A DNA stretch of 64,000 nucleotides. Origin: Incurvaria masculella (Eukaryota > Arthropoda > Insecta > Lepidoptera > Incurvariidae). The stretch covers positions 13,472,501 to 13,536,500 of the forward strand of contig OX335641.1 in the NCBI GenBank assembly GCA_946894095.1. The letters run 5' to 3'. Positions within the stretch are counted from its first letter, which is position 1; every line of letters begins with the position of its first letter. The notes beneath the pieces are model-generated. The model did no database searches. It had not been told where the DNA came from and saw only the letters and a list, made by a program, of their open reading frames with translations. This document shows, one piece after another, positions 11,780-22,259 of the stretch. The position numbers were made by a program, and so were the translations under genes.

Positions 11780-11910
11780 ACACAAGCACGACGGTTTCCC
11801 GGAGGGGAAGACAGATATGATAGTACGCAATACGGTATTGTCACAGCATACTCCTTCCGATCCCCCATACATATTTATACATATTTTTATATATGTTCTA
11901 CGATTATGGG
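11780..11910 (+). repeat. Unnamed repeat, copy 2 (with 4270-4415)
   Basis: Shares CCCGGAG, ATGATAG, AGCATACTCCTTCC and CTACGATTATGG in order with 4270-4415. I do not recognise the family. Confidence 0.5.
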
Positions 11911-12565
11911 TACTGTACCTGATATTTACGTTTGTAATATTATAATAGTAGTATATCCAAGATAAGCAATGTTTCTTATCCTTGTTATTTCGTAAACATT
12001 TATAAAAATACTCTTCTTTCGATAATAGACTTAACCAAATTGATCTCAGAGACTATTTAACCATACTGTAGACATCATCTAGATACCTACAATTATAAAA
12101 ATAAAAAAGAAACCAGCCTTATTGATGAAGATTTGAACCACCGACCTCCACCGCCACTGTGTACACGAAATATGTTGCGCGCTGAACCAGACAGCTTTTA
12201 ATAAAATAACGTAAATAATATAATTTATTTTAAAAACAAAAGCACAGCAGCTGTATGCGTCAGTCAAACAAAGAACTTTTATTGATATCGGATATTCAGT
12301 CACGACTCAATATCACTGCCACAGTCGTCATGGCAACGCCACTTTTTCAAATTTCGAACGGTTCAACTTGTGTCTGCAAATTTATGTTTCATGATTATTC
12401 ATGTCTCTTCATCCTAAATGACCGTAAAGAAGATTTGCTTCAAACATAGACGGGAAGCACATTTTTTATTTTGAATGCAAATATCTCGAGAACGATGTCA
12501 TTGAAATAAAAAGTGTCGAAAAATGTAATTGCGTCAACGAGGGAATACGCAAAAATATATTCCTT
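11911..12565. other. AT-rich DNA without a supported gene
   Basis: Short frames only, none with a recognisable motif. Confidence 0.45.
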
Positions 12566-12824
12566 ACTAGCCAAGGTACTCGGCTCCGCTCGGGTCAATG
12601 TCGTTTTGGACTGATGTCGGGCTGAACCTAACATTTTATATGTATCCCACACACATTTTCATCCCCCTTGACGCTATGAGTTTAGTTTTCAACACAAAAA
12701 GTGCCATGTCCTTTAAAATTACAGACTCTCTATATATCAAATTTCATCAAAATTGGTTCAACAGCTTAGGTGTGAAAGCGCAACAGACAGACAGAGTTAC
12801 TTTCACATTTATGATATTAGTATG
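12566..12824 (-). mobile_element. Non-autonomous CTAGT-ended element (Helitron-like), minus strand
   Basis: On the minus strand it starts near ATACTAATATCATAAATGTG, then GTCTGTCTGTTGCG, CACACCTAAGCTGTTGAACC and AAAACGACATTGACCCGAGC, and ends GGCTAGT. Other copies are at 20722, 55599 and, partially, 41945, 48500 and 52885. CTAGT matches the CTRRT terminus of Helitrons, but I see no clear terminal hairpin and the 5' end is uncertain, so the class is tentative. Confidence 0.55.
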
Positions 12825-13056
12825 GTTCAAGGTACTTTTTGGAATAAATAATCCCAACTAATGTAATAACTATGTAGGTAGAATTGACCGTGAAAAATGA
12901 TACATGTATTGCAAAAAATTTGAACAGTTTCTTCGTTTATTAGTAAAATACATAAGTATTTTTTGTGACATATTATTTTCGAATCAAGTCTACAAAATTA
13001 ATCATTAAATTCGATCGTATAATCGTTACTAATTATTAAAGGCAGGATTCATATTA

Positions 13057-13300
13057 TGTCAGCCTTGGAGCCCAGCAGCGTTCTGGGTGGGTGACTGCTT
13101 TCAGCCGTCGAGGATTTCAAGTGAAATTATAGGTTCACTTCCTTTCTTACTTACTAGGCGAAATGTTATTCCTGTCCGGTTTGGTGCCATCGCATTGTGT
13201 GAAAGATGTCCAAGGCGGCCATGAAATATTGTCATTGTTTTCCAGTTCAATGTAGCCATGCTAATAAATGTAAGGTCCTGGATTTGTGTAATAGCAAGCC
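13057..13300 (+). mobile_element. SINE copy, diverged, with shortened tRNA-like head
   Basis: Head TCAGCCTTGGAGCCCAG, then CTTACTTACTAGG, GGTGCCATCGCATTG, TGTAGCCATGC and AAGGTCCTGG, as in the copy at 57898. Part of the head is deleted. Confidence 0.65.
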
Positions 13301-13724
13301 TTGTTCAGTTCCATAGAAAAGCGTAGTTGGGTACCTCATTAAAATTTGAGGCGTATTTCTTACAAAATATTTACCTTAACAAGATGCCTTTACAGTTTCA
13401 AAGTCAACTAGAAGTTGTCTGGGTTTTTAATGAGAGAACTAAACTATATTCGAAAGTCAATAATTTGGGGAGCAATTTTTTTATCGAATACGCGTTCCAA
13501 AATACTTCGAGTACTTCATCAAGTAATACTACCTGAGAGCGCCACTCAGACTTTTGTCCACGAATGCAGACATGGGAAATAAACCTGATAATAATATTTT
13601 CTTCCGAGTTATTGTTTACTTGATTTGATAATGAAGATTTATTTAAAAACACTAATTTAAATTATTTATGACATAGATATGTAATAAACACGTATAATAA
13701 TAACACGCGGGTGGATTCCGGCAC

Positions 13725-13864
13725 GTAAAAATATAATTTGGCTCACTCAATTTCTTCCCATACATATCGTAAGAGGCGACTAAGGCCTTATAGTCGCATT
13801 CAGAGAGGACCTGTCAAAACTTAGTTCGAGATTAGCACCGGACTAACCATATAAAAACCGGTTT
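13725..13864 (+). mobile_element. Left part of a SINE split by later insertions
   Basis: CCCATACATATCGTAAGAGG and GCGACTAAGG match the SINE head seen at 35625. From about 13798 the sequence (ATTCAGAG...) belongs to a small fold-back element that is itself interrupted by the BEL retrotransposon. The SINE body resumes after 19690. Confidence 0.55.
13860..13864. repeat. Target-site duplication GGTTT, left
   Basis: GGTTT immediately precedes the 5' LTR and is repeated immediately after the 3' LTR at 19632-19636. Five-base duplications are usual for BEL/Pao insertions. Confidence 0.9.
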
Positions 13865-14262
13865 TGTTGGCGACGCGATTATAAAACTTTAAGGTAGACA
13901 TTTCCTGTATATATTTTTATAGAATAGTGCTGCACGTGTTTAGTTTTTAAAGTGTTTGTTGTTTGCCGCCGCACCTGAGACAGATTAAAGTAATTGTTTA
14001 AAGTATTTTAGAGGTAGAATATTTCCTTGATTCCATGTAAAGTTCGTGCACCTGAGGGCTGTAAACGCGGCACGCTGTAAAGCCACTATTGTCTGCCCAC
14101 CTGCGCGTCCGCCTTATGCGGCGCGGCAGATATCTAAAGGTTCTTTCAGGGAATATTAAGCAGGGCATAGTTTCACGCAGCCGACCGCAATAAAACTATT
14201 GTGCGTCGGCTTGGGCTTCAGTTGAAAGAATGCAGGTGTGCGTTTTAATAGTAACCATGTGA

Positions 14263-14312
14263 ATTTACTTAGGTATGTTTATAGTTAGCATTTTGGAAAT
14301 ACCTAAGTAAAT
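14263..14312 (+). promoter_or_regulatory. Perfect 13-bp hairpin arms in LTR U3
   Basis: ATTTACTTAGGTA (14263-14275) is the exact inverse complement of TACCTAAGTAAAT (14300-14312), with a 24-base spacer. It recurs in the 3' LTR at 18295-18344. It lies upstream of the putative TATA box; a regulatory role is only a guess. Confidence 0.5.
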
Positions 14313-15041
14313 GTCTCATATGTACACACATTATATAGATTTAAAGTATTGGAAAATTGTATACATGCTTATGGAAATAGCTTTTAGAGTTAGCTTTAAG
14401 ATACTGGATATAACGTCAGTACATATAATATAGAGTTTGGTTTTGCATATCATACTTTGAGGAAAGCTTAGAAAGTGTAAAGTATGTATAATGGAAATAT
14501 ATAGTGTACAGAAAATAGACATTCGTAATATTTTATGATATATTTAGAGCATGAAGGTTTTAGAGCTTAAGATTATTTGGTGGCTTTTCAAGTGTTTTGT
14601 GTATGTTATATGTATATTGGACATTTGTATAATTTATAGAATTGTATTTTTATTATATAAATACCTATTGAAGGGCATTTCAAAGCATGAGGATGTTTTA
14701 AAATACAACGTAACAGAACTAAATGTGTTATAGTTGCTCGAGATATTGTATAGTTAATGGGTTATTGTATATGGTATAATATAAATAACAGAAGATATTT
14801 TCCTTTGATAGAAATCACGTCATCAAGCATCTATTTACATGTGTATATGTTATAACCTTATTTTATAGAATATGAATAGTTGAGTACAATTTATGTATTG
14901 TGTAACTATAATATAGCTTTAGGACACATTAGTAAATGTTATTAAAGAATGACAGCGAGAAATATTCTCGGCCGATTGTTGTCTGTTCGCCTTCCCTTCT
15001 GCCCCCGCACCGCAGACCGCACCGTAACATGAAGAGTCAGG

Positions 15042-15049
15042 TATAAATA
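15042..15049 (+). promoter_or_regulatory. TATA box of the 5' LTR
   Basis: TATAAATA inside GTATAAATAAGGG, at the junction between the AT-rich and G+C-rich parts of the LTR. Transcription would start about 25-35 bases on, near 15075, leaving roughly 525 bases of R-U5. The 3' LTR copy is at 19074-19081. Confidence 0.55.
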
Positions 15050-15600
15050 AGGGTCCCCAACACAATGGGGCCAGATCGTACTGGCGCTCCGACTAAACGG
15101 GTCGGAGACGCTGCCTATATAGTTCGCTTCTCTACGCCAACCAAGTGGGTTCGGCAAAGTTTCAAAGTTGATATAGTTTTTATAGTTTAAAGTTTCATAG
15201 TTTATTTAAAGTTTATAGTGGCCTTCCGCCTTACGAGTTTAGACTCCGACCAGTCAGGTCAAGTCTGTTGACTTTGAAGTGCGGTGCTCGTGGTGCGATT
15301 GCGATACATGCGGTGCAGAAGTTAAGGCGTGCTGCCGGCAACCTGGTCGGGGGTACAGCTCGGCTCTACATCCAGAAGCTTGCGGTTTCATTTCAAGTTG
15401 CAAAGCGCTCCGGTGCCCTGGGGAGGTTCCGTAGCCGGGTGTTTCACTCGGTGGCTCGGTAGGTCCCGACGCTGAGTCGGTCCTCGCCGAGGAGGGAGCG
15501 GAGTATCGTCGGAGCTGTGCTTGCGTAGCGAAGAGCAGCCAGCCGTTCGGGTTCCGCGTGTCACCCGGGAACCGAACGCTCGCTGGCCGGTCGCTATCAA

Positions 15601-15617
15601 TGGTCCTTCGAGCCGGA
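15601..15617 (+). promoter_or_regulatory. Primer-binding site for tRNA-Tyr
   Basis: TGGTCCTTCGAGCCGGA lies one base after the 5' LTR. It is complementary to a tRNA ending TCCGGCTCGAAGGA-CCA, which matches the 3' end of animal tRNA-Tyr as I know it. The match spans 17 bases including the CCA complement. Confidence 0.85.
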
Positions 15618-15668
15618 TGGTACGTCGCATCTACAACGCATGCATCGAGGTGAAGTTACCGCAGCACC

Positions 15669-17558
15669 ATGAGCAGTCCGAAGAGAACTCGTCAGGCGAC
15701 GAAAAAGCAGTTGCAAGAGATGGAACGTACTGCAGCTGACGCCGCGGCCGCTACCGCTCGCGCGGCAGACACCGCCGCTGCCGCCACCGCCCGCGGCGTT
15801 GCTACCACCGCCGAACCTCCCGTTTCCGGTACAAAAGGTATCGTGAAAGTTGCTGCAATGTTATCGCCACCTACAGACTCTGGCTTGGCGATCACACCAT
15901 CGGCAGGTGGCTCATATTATGAGGATACCGCGACGACAGTGCGTTCGGTGTCAAGAATGTCGTCTCATCAGAGTGAGCGAGATGAAGTGATGTCGCAACT
16001 CAGCGTGGCATCAAAGAGATCGGCGGTATTGAGAGCGCAAGCAAATCTGCGTGCGTTGCAAGAAATGCACGAATTGGAGCGTCGCGCAGCTGCCGCCGAA
16101 GCAGAGCGCCGTAATTTTGAAAGAGAGATTGAATTGTCTAAGCAAAGACAACTTTTAGAGCTTCGAAAGATTGACTTGGAAGAAGAGGAAGAGCTAACTA
16201 CTATCCGATTTAGAGATGACGTGAGAAGCCGCAAGAGCCGACATGATGGCGTGACCGAGTGGGTCGCAAGCACGGCCCAGCCGCCGCCGTCGCATCTAGA
16301 TGGTATGAGTCATCGGCAGAGCGACCTAGCGCGTCCCTCCGATGACGTCACTTCTCACCACCGGACTTCGGCTACTCCACTGCGTGGACGCAGCGATCGA
16401 CCCACTTCCCCGCCGCGCCGACGTGGATCGCCTACACCGGAGCCGCCGCTGCGTCAACGTAGTCAAACGCCGAAAAGGATGTCTGAGCTCACGACTGCCA
16501 TAGTGCAAGGTATGTCTGAGCTTCATATTGAAAGGCAAGAACGTTTGGACTTTAGGTCAGTGTGTCGAGAGTTGCCTGTATATAGTGGACACATACGTGA
16601 GTGGTTGCCTTTCAAAAGAGCTTACGAGGACTCAAAGGGCAAAGGTCGTTTCTCTAGGGAAGAGAATTTGGTGCGACTCCGTAATTGTCTCAAAGGGGAG
16701 GCAAAGGCTGCTGTCACGACGCTGCTCGCCATTTCGGATAACCCGGATGAGATTGTGAGTACACTGGAAACACAGTTTGCTCATCCAAGCCTGCTCGTAA
16801 GGGAGCAAGTACATAGAATTTGTGCTCTACCTCGACTGCCTCAGGAATATCGAGATGACTTGCCAACCTTTGCTTCTGTAGTCAGCAACGCGGTTGTAGT
16901 ACTGGACAGATTGCGAAACTACAACCAAAACATGCGTGCTGATATCTACAACGAGATTTTAGAAAGAATCCCTATCACCCTACAGACTAAATGGGTAGAC
17001 TGGGCTACTGCCAATGACGATGGGTCAGAAGCAAAAAGCATATTGCTATCTCGCTTCCTCAATACTGAGGTTAAAAGATTGCGGATGTATGGATCGGCAC
17101 CAAAGTGCGCCGCTTACAAGCCGCCCTATAAAGAGTCGCCGCGTGGGCCTTCCCAGCCACAGCAACGAGGCCAGCACAAATATCATGTCAATGCAGTACA
17201 AAGCACACATGGAAAGGAAAATGGAAAGTGTTTGGTCTGTTCAGGAAATCATAAGATTTTCACATGTGGAAAGTTCAAAGAAATGAACGTAACAAATCGA
17301 TGGTCTTGGGCTAAAGAAAATCACATTTGTTATCGTTGCTTAGAGGGAAAGCACTTTGTTTCCTCGTGTCGAGCGAGAAGTGTGTGCGGACAAGATGAGT
17401 GCAGAAAGTGGCACCATAGCCTTCTACACCGAGAGAGCACACCGACAGAGGATTCGTCAAGATCATCGGAGGACGAAACACTACAAGGAAATCGGAATGA
17501 GGCTGTCACCGCCACCGATCCCGCCGACGCCGAGACATATGCATACAGGCGTATGTAA
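15669..17558 (+). CDS. gag: Gag polyprotein of a BEL/Pao retrotransposon
   Basis: Structural protein that would assemble virus-like particles in the cytoplasm and bind the element's RNA. It has 629 residues. The ATG at 15669 has a good context (CACCATGA) and is the first in this frame after the primer site. Residues about 20-50 are Ala/Thr-rich. Residues about 115-185 are a Glu/Arg/Leu-rich probable coiled coil. Residues about 195-275 are a Pro/Arg/Ser-rich linker. Residues about 300-450 resemble the DUF1759 gag core of BEL/Pao elements (LPVYSG, EWLPFKRAYED, NLVRLRNCLKGEA). Residues about 520-590 hold the zinc-binding block: CLVC-x3-H-x4-C, then CYRC-x4-H-x4-C, then a third Cys/His cluster ending HHSLLH. 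The frame is uninterrupted. It stops about 40 residues after the zinc block, where a pol fusion would usually continue. Family assignment is from motif memory. Confidence 0.92.
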   Translation: MSSPKRTRQATKKQLQEMERTAADAAAATARAADTAAAATARGVATTAEPPVSGTKGIVKVAAMLSPPTDSGLAITPSAGGSYYEDTATTVRSVSRMSSHQSERDEVMSQLSVASKRSAVLRAQANLRALQEMHELERRAAAAEAERRNFEREIELSKQRQLLELRKIDLEEEEELTTIRFRDDVRSRKSRHDGVTEWVASTAQPPPSHLDGMSHRQSDLARPSDDVTSHHRTSATPLRGRSDRPTSPPRRRGSPTPEPPLRQRSQTPKRMSELTTAIVQGMSELHIERQERLDFRSVCRELPVYSGHIREWLPFKRAYEDSKGKGRFSREENLVRLRNCLKGEAKAAVTTLLAISDNPDEIVSTLETQFAHPSLLVREQVHRICALPRLPQEYRDDLPTFASVVSNAVVVLDRLRNYNQNMRADIYNEILERIPITLQTKWVDWATANDDGSEAKSILLSRFLNTEVKRLRMYGSAPKCAAYKPPYKESPRGPSQPQQRGQHKYHVNAVQSTHGKENGKCLVCSGNHKIFTCGKFKEMNVTNRWSWAKENHICYRCLEGKHFVSSCRARSVCGQDECRKWHHSLLHRESTPTEDSSRSSEDETLQGNRNEAVTATDPADAETYAYRRM

Positions 17559-17769
17559 AGAAGTACAACTTGGAGCTTGCAGGACATTTAAGGACTTTAT
17601 AGTGACATGGTGAATACCATAAGTTGAAGGATAATTCGTGAGTTAAATATGTGTGTGTTCAATCCATCGAGTTCGATATGTCAAAGTGCGAACACTAAGG
17701 TGAAGTGTGCGAAATAATAGCGTGTGTCGACAATGGGTTGGGTGCTTGAAAGAAATGGAGTCACCTCAC

Positions 17770-17779
17770 AAAAGGGGGG
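17770..17779 (+). promoter_or_regulatory. Upstream duplicate of the polypurine tract
   Basis: AAAAGGGGGG, identical to the tract beside the 3' LTR, 115 bases upstream of it. It could serve as a second plus-strand primer or be a relic of rearrangement. Confidence 0.55.
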
Positions 17780-17884
17780 CACATTCCGGTGTACACTAGC
17801 ATAGCACAGATACATAGAAATAAATCGCGCCGCCTTCAGTACTATGATGTGCGACAAGTATTGTATAGATTCGCTATCTGTCGC

Positions 17885-17894
17885 AAAAGGGGGG
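17885..17894 (+). promoter_or_regulatory. Polypurine tract of the BEL element
   Basis: AAAAGGGGGG lies two bases before the 3' LTR, the expected place for the plus-strand DNA primer. Confidence 0.85.
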
Positions 17895-17896
17895 TA

Positions 17897-19631
17897 TGTT
17901 GGCGACGCGATTATAAAACTTTAAGGTAGACATTTCCTGTATATATTTTTATAGAATAGTGCTGCACGTGTTTAGTTTTTAAAGTGTTTGTTGTTTGCCG
18001 CCGCACCTGAGACAGATTAAAGTAATTGTTTAAAGTATTTTAGAGGTAGAATATTTCCTTGATTCCATGTAAAGTTCGTGCACCTGAGGGCTGTAAACGC
18101 GGCACGCTGTAAAGCCACTATTGTCTGCCCACCTGCGCGTCCGCCTTATGCGGCGCGGCAGATATCTAAAGGTTCTTTCAGGGAATATTAAGCAGGGCAT
18201 AGTTTCACGCAGCCGACCGCAATAAAACTATTGTGCGTCGGCTTGGGCTTCAGTTGAAAGAATGCAGGTGTGCGTTTTAATAGTAACCATGTGAATTTAC
18301 TTAGGTATGTTTATAGTTAGCATTTTGGAAATACCTAAGTAAATGTCTCATATGTACACACATTATATAGATTTAAAGTATTGGAAAATTGTATACATGC
18401 TTATGGAAATAGCTTTTAGAGTTAGCTTTAAGATACTGGATATAACGTCAGTACATATAATATAGAGTTTGGTTTTGCATATCATACTTTGAGGAAAGCT
18501 TAGAAAGTGTAAAGTATGTATAATGGAAATATATAGTGTACAGAAAATAGACATTCGTAATATTTTATGATATATTTAGAGCATGAAGGTTTTAGAGCTT
18601 AAGATTATTTGGTGGCTTTTCAAGTGTTTTGTGTATGTTATATGTATATTGGACATTTGTATAATTTATAGAATTGTATTTTTATTATATAAATACCTAT
18701 TGAAGGGCATTTCAAAGCATGAGGATGTTTTAAAATACAACGTAACAGAACTAAATGTGTTATAGTTGCTCGAGATATTGTATAGTTAATGGGTTATTGT
18801 ATATGGTATAATATAAATAACAGAAGATATTTTCCTTTGATAGAAATCACGTCATCAAGCATCTATTTACATGTGTATATGTTATAACCTTATTTTATAG
18901 AATATGAATAGTTGAGTACAATTTATGTATTGTGTAACTATAATATAGCTTTAGGACACATTAGTAAATGTTATTAAAGAATGACAGCGAGAAATATTCT
19001 CGGCCGATTGTTGTCTGTTCGCCTTCCCTTCTGCCCCCGCACCGCAGACCGCACCGTAACATGAAGAGTCAGGTATAAATAAGGGTCCCCAACACAATGG
19101 GGCCAGATCGTACTGGCGCTCCGACTAAACGGGTCGGAGACGCTGCCTATATAGTTCGCTTCTCTACGCCAACCAAGTGGGTTCGGCAAAGTTTCAAAGT
19201 TGATATAGTTTTTATAGTTTAAAGTTTCATAGTTTATTTAAAGTTTATAGTGGCCTTCCGCCTTACGAGTTTAGACTCCGACCAGTCAGGTCAAGTCTGT
19301 TGACTTTGAAGTGCGGTGCTCGTGGTGCGATTGCGATACATGCGGTGCAGAAGTTAAGGCGTGCTGCCGGCAACCTGGTCGGGGGTACAGCTCGGCTCTA
19401 CATCCAGAAGCTTGCGGTTTCATTTCAAGTTGCAAAGCGCTCCGGTGCCCTGGGGAGGTTCCGTAGCCGGGTGTTTCACTCGGTGGCTCGGTAGGTCCCG
19501 ACGCTGAGTCGGTCCTCGCCGAGGAGGGAGCGGAGTATCGTCGGAGCTGTGCTTGCGTAGCGAAGAGCAGCCAGCCGTTCGGGTTCCGCGTGTCACCCGG
19601 GAACCGAACGCTCGCTGGCCGGTCGCTATCA
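17897..19631 (+). repeat. 3' LTR of the BEL/Pao element
   Basis: Same start, end and length as the 5' LTR at a constant offset of 4032 bases, so there are no indels between the two. Every stretch I compared was identical. The target duplication GGTTT follows at 19632-19636. Confidence 0.95.
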
Positions 19632-19995
19632 GGTTTAGTCCGACCTTAAAACGCGTACTAAAGTTAGTCCGCCCACTCTGAATAGAGCTGTTAGTCGTTA
19701 GCAGTTCGGAATCCACCGTAGGTACTTTTCCCTGCTTACTACATACGTGGTAGGGTTAATCCTGCACTAGATGGTACCATCGCATTTAACGAACGACACG
19801 GTCGAAGCGGTAATGAACGTTATCCATGTTTTTTCCTCCAGTACAATGTAGCTATACAATGTGAATAAAATCCGGCATGCCACCCAGTTTCTATGCTGTA
19901 TGTTGGATTGATATCATGACGGTAGGTTCCACTTTCCGCGAATTTTCCGTCGGTAAGAGGTCAACATTTAATTTTAGATATGAAGAACTTTACAA
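19632..19995 (+). mobile_element. Right part of the split SINE (body)
   Basis: After the BEL target duplication and the right end of a small fold-back element (CTCTGAAT at 19676-19683), the SINE body resumes: GTTCGGAATCCACCG, GTGGTAGGGTTAATCC, GGTACCATCGCATTTAACG, and a diverged 3' end with ATATCATGACGGTAGG. Confidence 0.65.
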
Positions 19996-20721
19996 TCATA
20001 AATTACCTTAGCTCACAATCACAGCAAGCTTTACTGTCGTGAAATATCTTGTCTCGGTTGGCGCACATACTTCACGAAATGTTCTTATAATATGAAGTAC
20101 CTGTTATTCATTACCAACGCCTATAGTGATTAATTACATGCCATCATCGCTTACAGCAACGCAACCGCCCACTGATACGTAGGTGCATATTTAGTTAAAC
20201 TATTTCCTCAGACGGATAATAATAGACATGTGTGCAGTCACACAACGAAACATAATGCAGTTATTGATTTCTGTACGAATGGTAGAACTGAACGCAGTCT
20301 GTTTTAACTCTCTAAAATGTGCATGCATCCGTGCGATAGGTTAGTTAACTAAGACAGATATGATAGGATTCTAGGTCTTGATATTTTTGGAAAACCATTT
20401 ATTTTAGCTTCTTTCATGGAATATTTAAATTAAGGTGATTATAGTGGCGTTTGTAAAAAAACATAAAAAAACCACAATTGTTTTTAGTAAACTAGTGGCG
20501 AGCAGCCTCAATAAGCCCGATACGTTAATTAATTGTAAATCATAAATTATAAGTACTAATTGAACTACTAGGTATGCATTCAATAGGTGGCAAATCGGTA
20601 CGAATTCTTCTAATTAATATTAACCCTTGCTAACTTATATGTTTTTGAAATTGTTGCGTCCAATAAAAAACAACAAAACTTACTGCAGAATGATAATGAA
20701 AAACATCGCTCAACCTTAATG
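19996..20721. other. AT-rich DNA without a supported gene
   Basis: No open frame of interest and no repeat recognised. Confidence 0.5.
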
Positions 20722-20997
20722 CATACTAATTTTATAAATGCGAAAGTAACTCTGTCTGTCTGTCTGTTGCGTTTTCACGCCTAAACCACTGGATTAATTT
20801 TAAAGAATTTCGGTATAAAGATAATCGGTCCTTGGAGAAGGACATAGACTAACTTTTGTGGCGAATATTAAAACGAAGGAAATCAAACAGGGGATGAAAA
20901 ATTGTATGGGGAATTCATATAATATTCAGGAATTAATTCAGGCCAACATCAGTCCAAAACGACATTGAACCGAGCGGAGGCGGGTACTTCAGCCAGT
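20722..20997 (+). mobile_element. Non-autonomous CTAGT-ended element (Helitron-like), copy 2
   Basis: Runs CATACTAATTTTATAAATGC, GTCTGTCTGTTGCG, CACGCCTAAACC, AATTTCGGTATA, AAAACGACATTGAACCGAGC and GGCGGGTAC, ending CCAGT in place of CTAGT. Same family as 12566-12824 and 55599-55851. Confidence 0.6.
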
Positions 20998-21651
20998 TGA
21001 TAATAAAGGGAAATTGATATTTAATTAATAGTTAAAATATTTTGGAAAATGGGTTTCTATTCAATGCATACATTATGTATATTGGTCAGTGCAACCAGTA
21101 TCGAAAACATTTCGAGTCCTAATGTTTCAACCTTTGACATTTCGTTTTCATAATGAAGTCGGTTAAAAATACACACATGACAGCCGTTTATTGTTGTTTG
21201 AGAAATAGTTTATTGTTTACATTTAATTCCGTTAAACAAATGCAATTAGCAAATAGCCCTACTGGCAGATTGTTAATGCGGCAAACGTCAAAATATCCCG
21301 TAAATAACGACCTATTGAAATACGTAATTTTCGCTGTCAGTTTCTAAGTAATGTAGGGTCACCTGAAGACATTCCACGGGGGTCGAAGCTATTAATCACC
21401 GAAGACTTATAACCTTTGACGATCGTGTGGTGAAATATAGACACGCTCCTATTATAAGTCCCTCTAAAAATCACTAAGAAAAACATATCCCTATACGCGA
21501 GAGTACATTTTATCACGATCGAATTGATAATAATTGTGTAAGGAAAAAATAAACCTCGACGCATAAGGTGAAGTGGGACAGCGCCGAATAGCCGAACAGA
21601 CATTCATAATTAGCAATCAGGATGGAGAATATATGATACTGTTACAAAAAA
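20998..21651. other. AT-rich DNA without a supported gene
   Basis: Two short frames (64 and 88 residues) on opposite strands carry no recognisable motif. Confidence 0.45.
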
Positions 21652-21976
21652 ACCGGCCAAGTGAGACTCGCACACAAAGGGTTTCATATCATCGTAAAAG
21701 ATTTAACAAAAAAATCACGTTCTTTGCATAGGGCCCAATTTAATTTATATATATTTTTAATTTATGTGTGTTGCTATAGCGGCAAAATGAATACATATTC
21801 TTTAAAAACTTCGGGTACCTACCTATTACGATTCATGAGATACAGCCCTGTGACAGACGGACGGACGGACGGACGGACGGACGGATGGATGGAAGGACGG
21901 ATGGACGTACGGACGGACAGCGGAGGCTTAGTAATAGGATTCCATTGGCACCCTTTGGGTACGGAACCCTAAAAAA
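21652..21976 (+). mobile_element. (ACGG)n-bearing short interspersed element, copy 2
   Basis: ACCGGCCAAGTGAGACTCGC at the start, then GATACAGCCCTGTGACAG, a long (ACGG)n tract with GGAT/GTAC interruptions (about 21857-21918), AGCGGAGGCTTAGTAATAGG, and GGGTACGGAACCCTAAAAAA at the end. It is the only copy here that is not linked to a fold-back or P-like element, apart from 47647. Confidence 0.85.
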
Positions 21977-22259
21977 GCATCAAATCCGCCTATGGTCAAG
22001 AACTGATCGCAGCTACGACAATAAAGGCAGAAAACAAGTCAACAATATTTTTTATACAAACACAAATTAGGTATAAAAAATATCACCAGGCACTTTATAA
22101 AGAAGTTTATTTATTGTTTTTAATAATTTAAAATACGTGAAATTGAGGGAAATAACTCCATTAACCGCCTACACAGAAGCAAGCAAATTGAATAAAAAAC
22201 GCTGTAAAAAGAATGACGTAAAATGCGATTTTGCACAAATCACATGTACCGACTATACA

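Larger units (their letters stand above)
13865..15599 (+). repeat. 5' LTR of the BEL/Pao element
   Basis: Starts TGTTGGCGACGCG and ends GGTCGCTATCA. At 1735 bp it is long for a BEL/Pao LTR. The first ~1.1 kb is AT-rich and the last ~600 bp, downstream of the TATA box, is G+C-rich. Small frames in it recur exactly in the 3' LTR and are not genes. Confidence 0.95.
17559..17896 (+). other. Untranslated tail of the BEL element between gag and 3' LTR
   Basis: 338 bp with no extended frame. It contains two identical AAAAGGGGGG tracts, at 17770-17779 and 17885-17894. Where a complete element would carry more than 3 kb of pol, none is left, so a large deletion must have occurred in the lineage. Confidence 0.8.
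13865..19631 (+). mobile_element. BEL/Pao-type LTR retrotransposon, gag only, recently inserted
   Basis: Complete non-autonomous element of 5767 bp. It has two 1735-bp LTRs (TG...CA ends) at a constant offset of 4032 bases, a 5-bp target duplication (GGTTT), a tRNA-Tyr primer site, a gag reading frame of 629 codons, and a purine tract before the 3' LTR. There is no protease, reverse transcriptase, RNase H or integrase frame; only about 340 bp separate gag from the 3' LTR. The gag zinc-knuckle block is of the BEL/Pao kind. The LTRs look identical, including short spurious frames, which implies very recent transposition, probably with enzymes supplied by a full-length relative elsewhere. Confidence 0.92.

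Noticed and set aside
14331..14733. Small frames in the 5' LTR, repeated exactly at 18363-18765
   Set aside because: They recur only because the LTRs are identical; no motif, and they lie in AT-rich U3.
15692..16538. Antisense frames under gag
   Set aside because: Shadows of the gag codons; gag has the clear domains.
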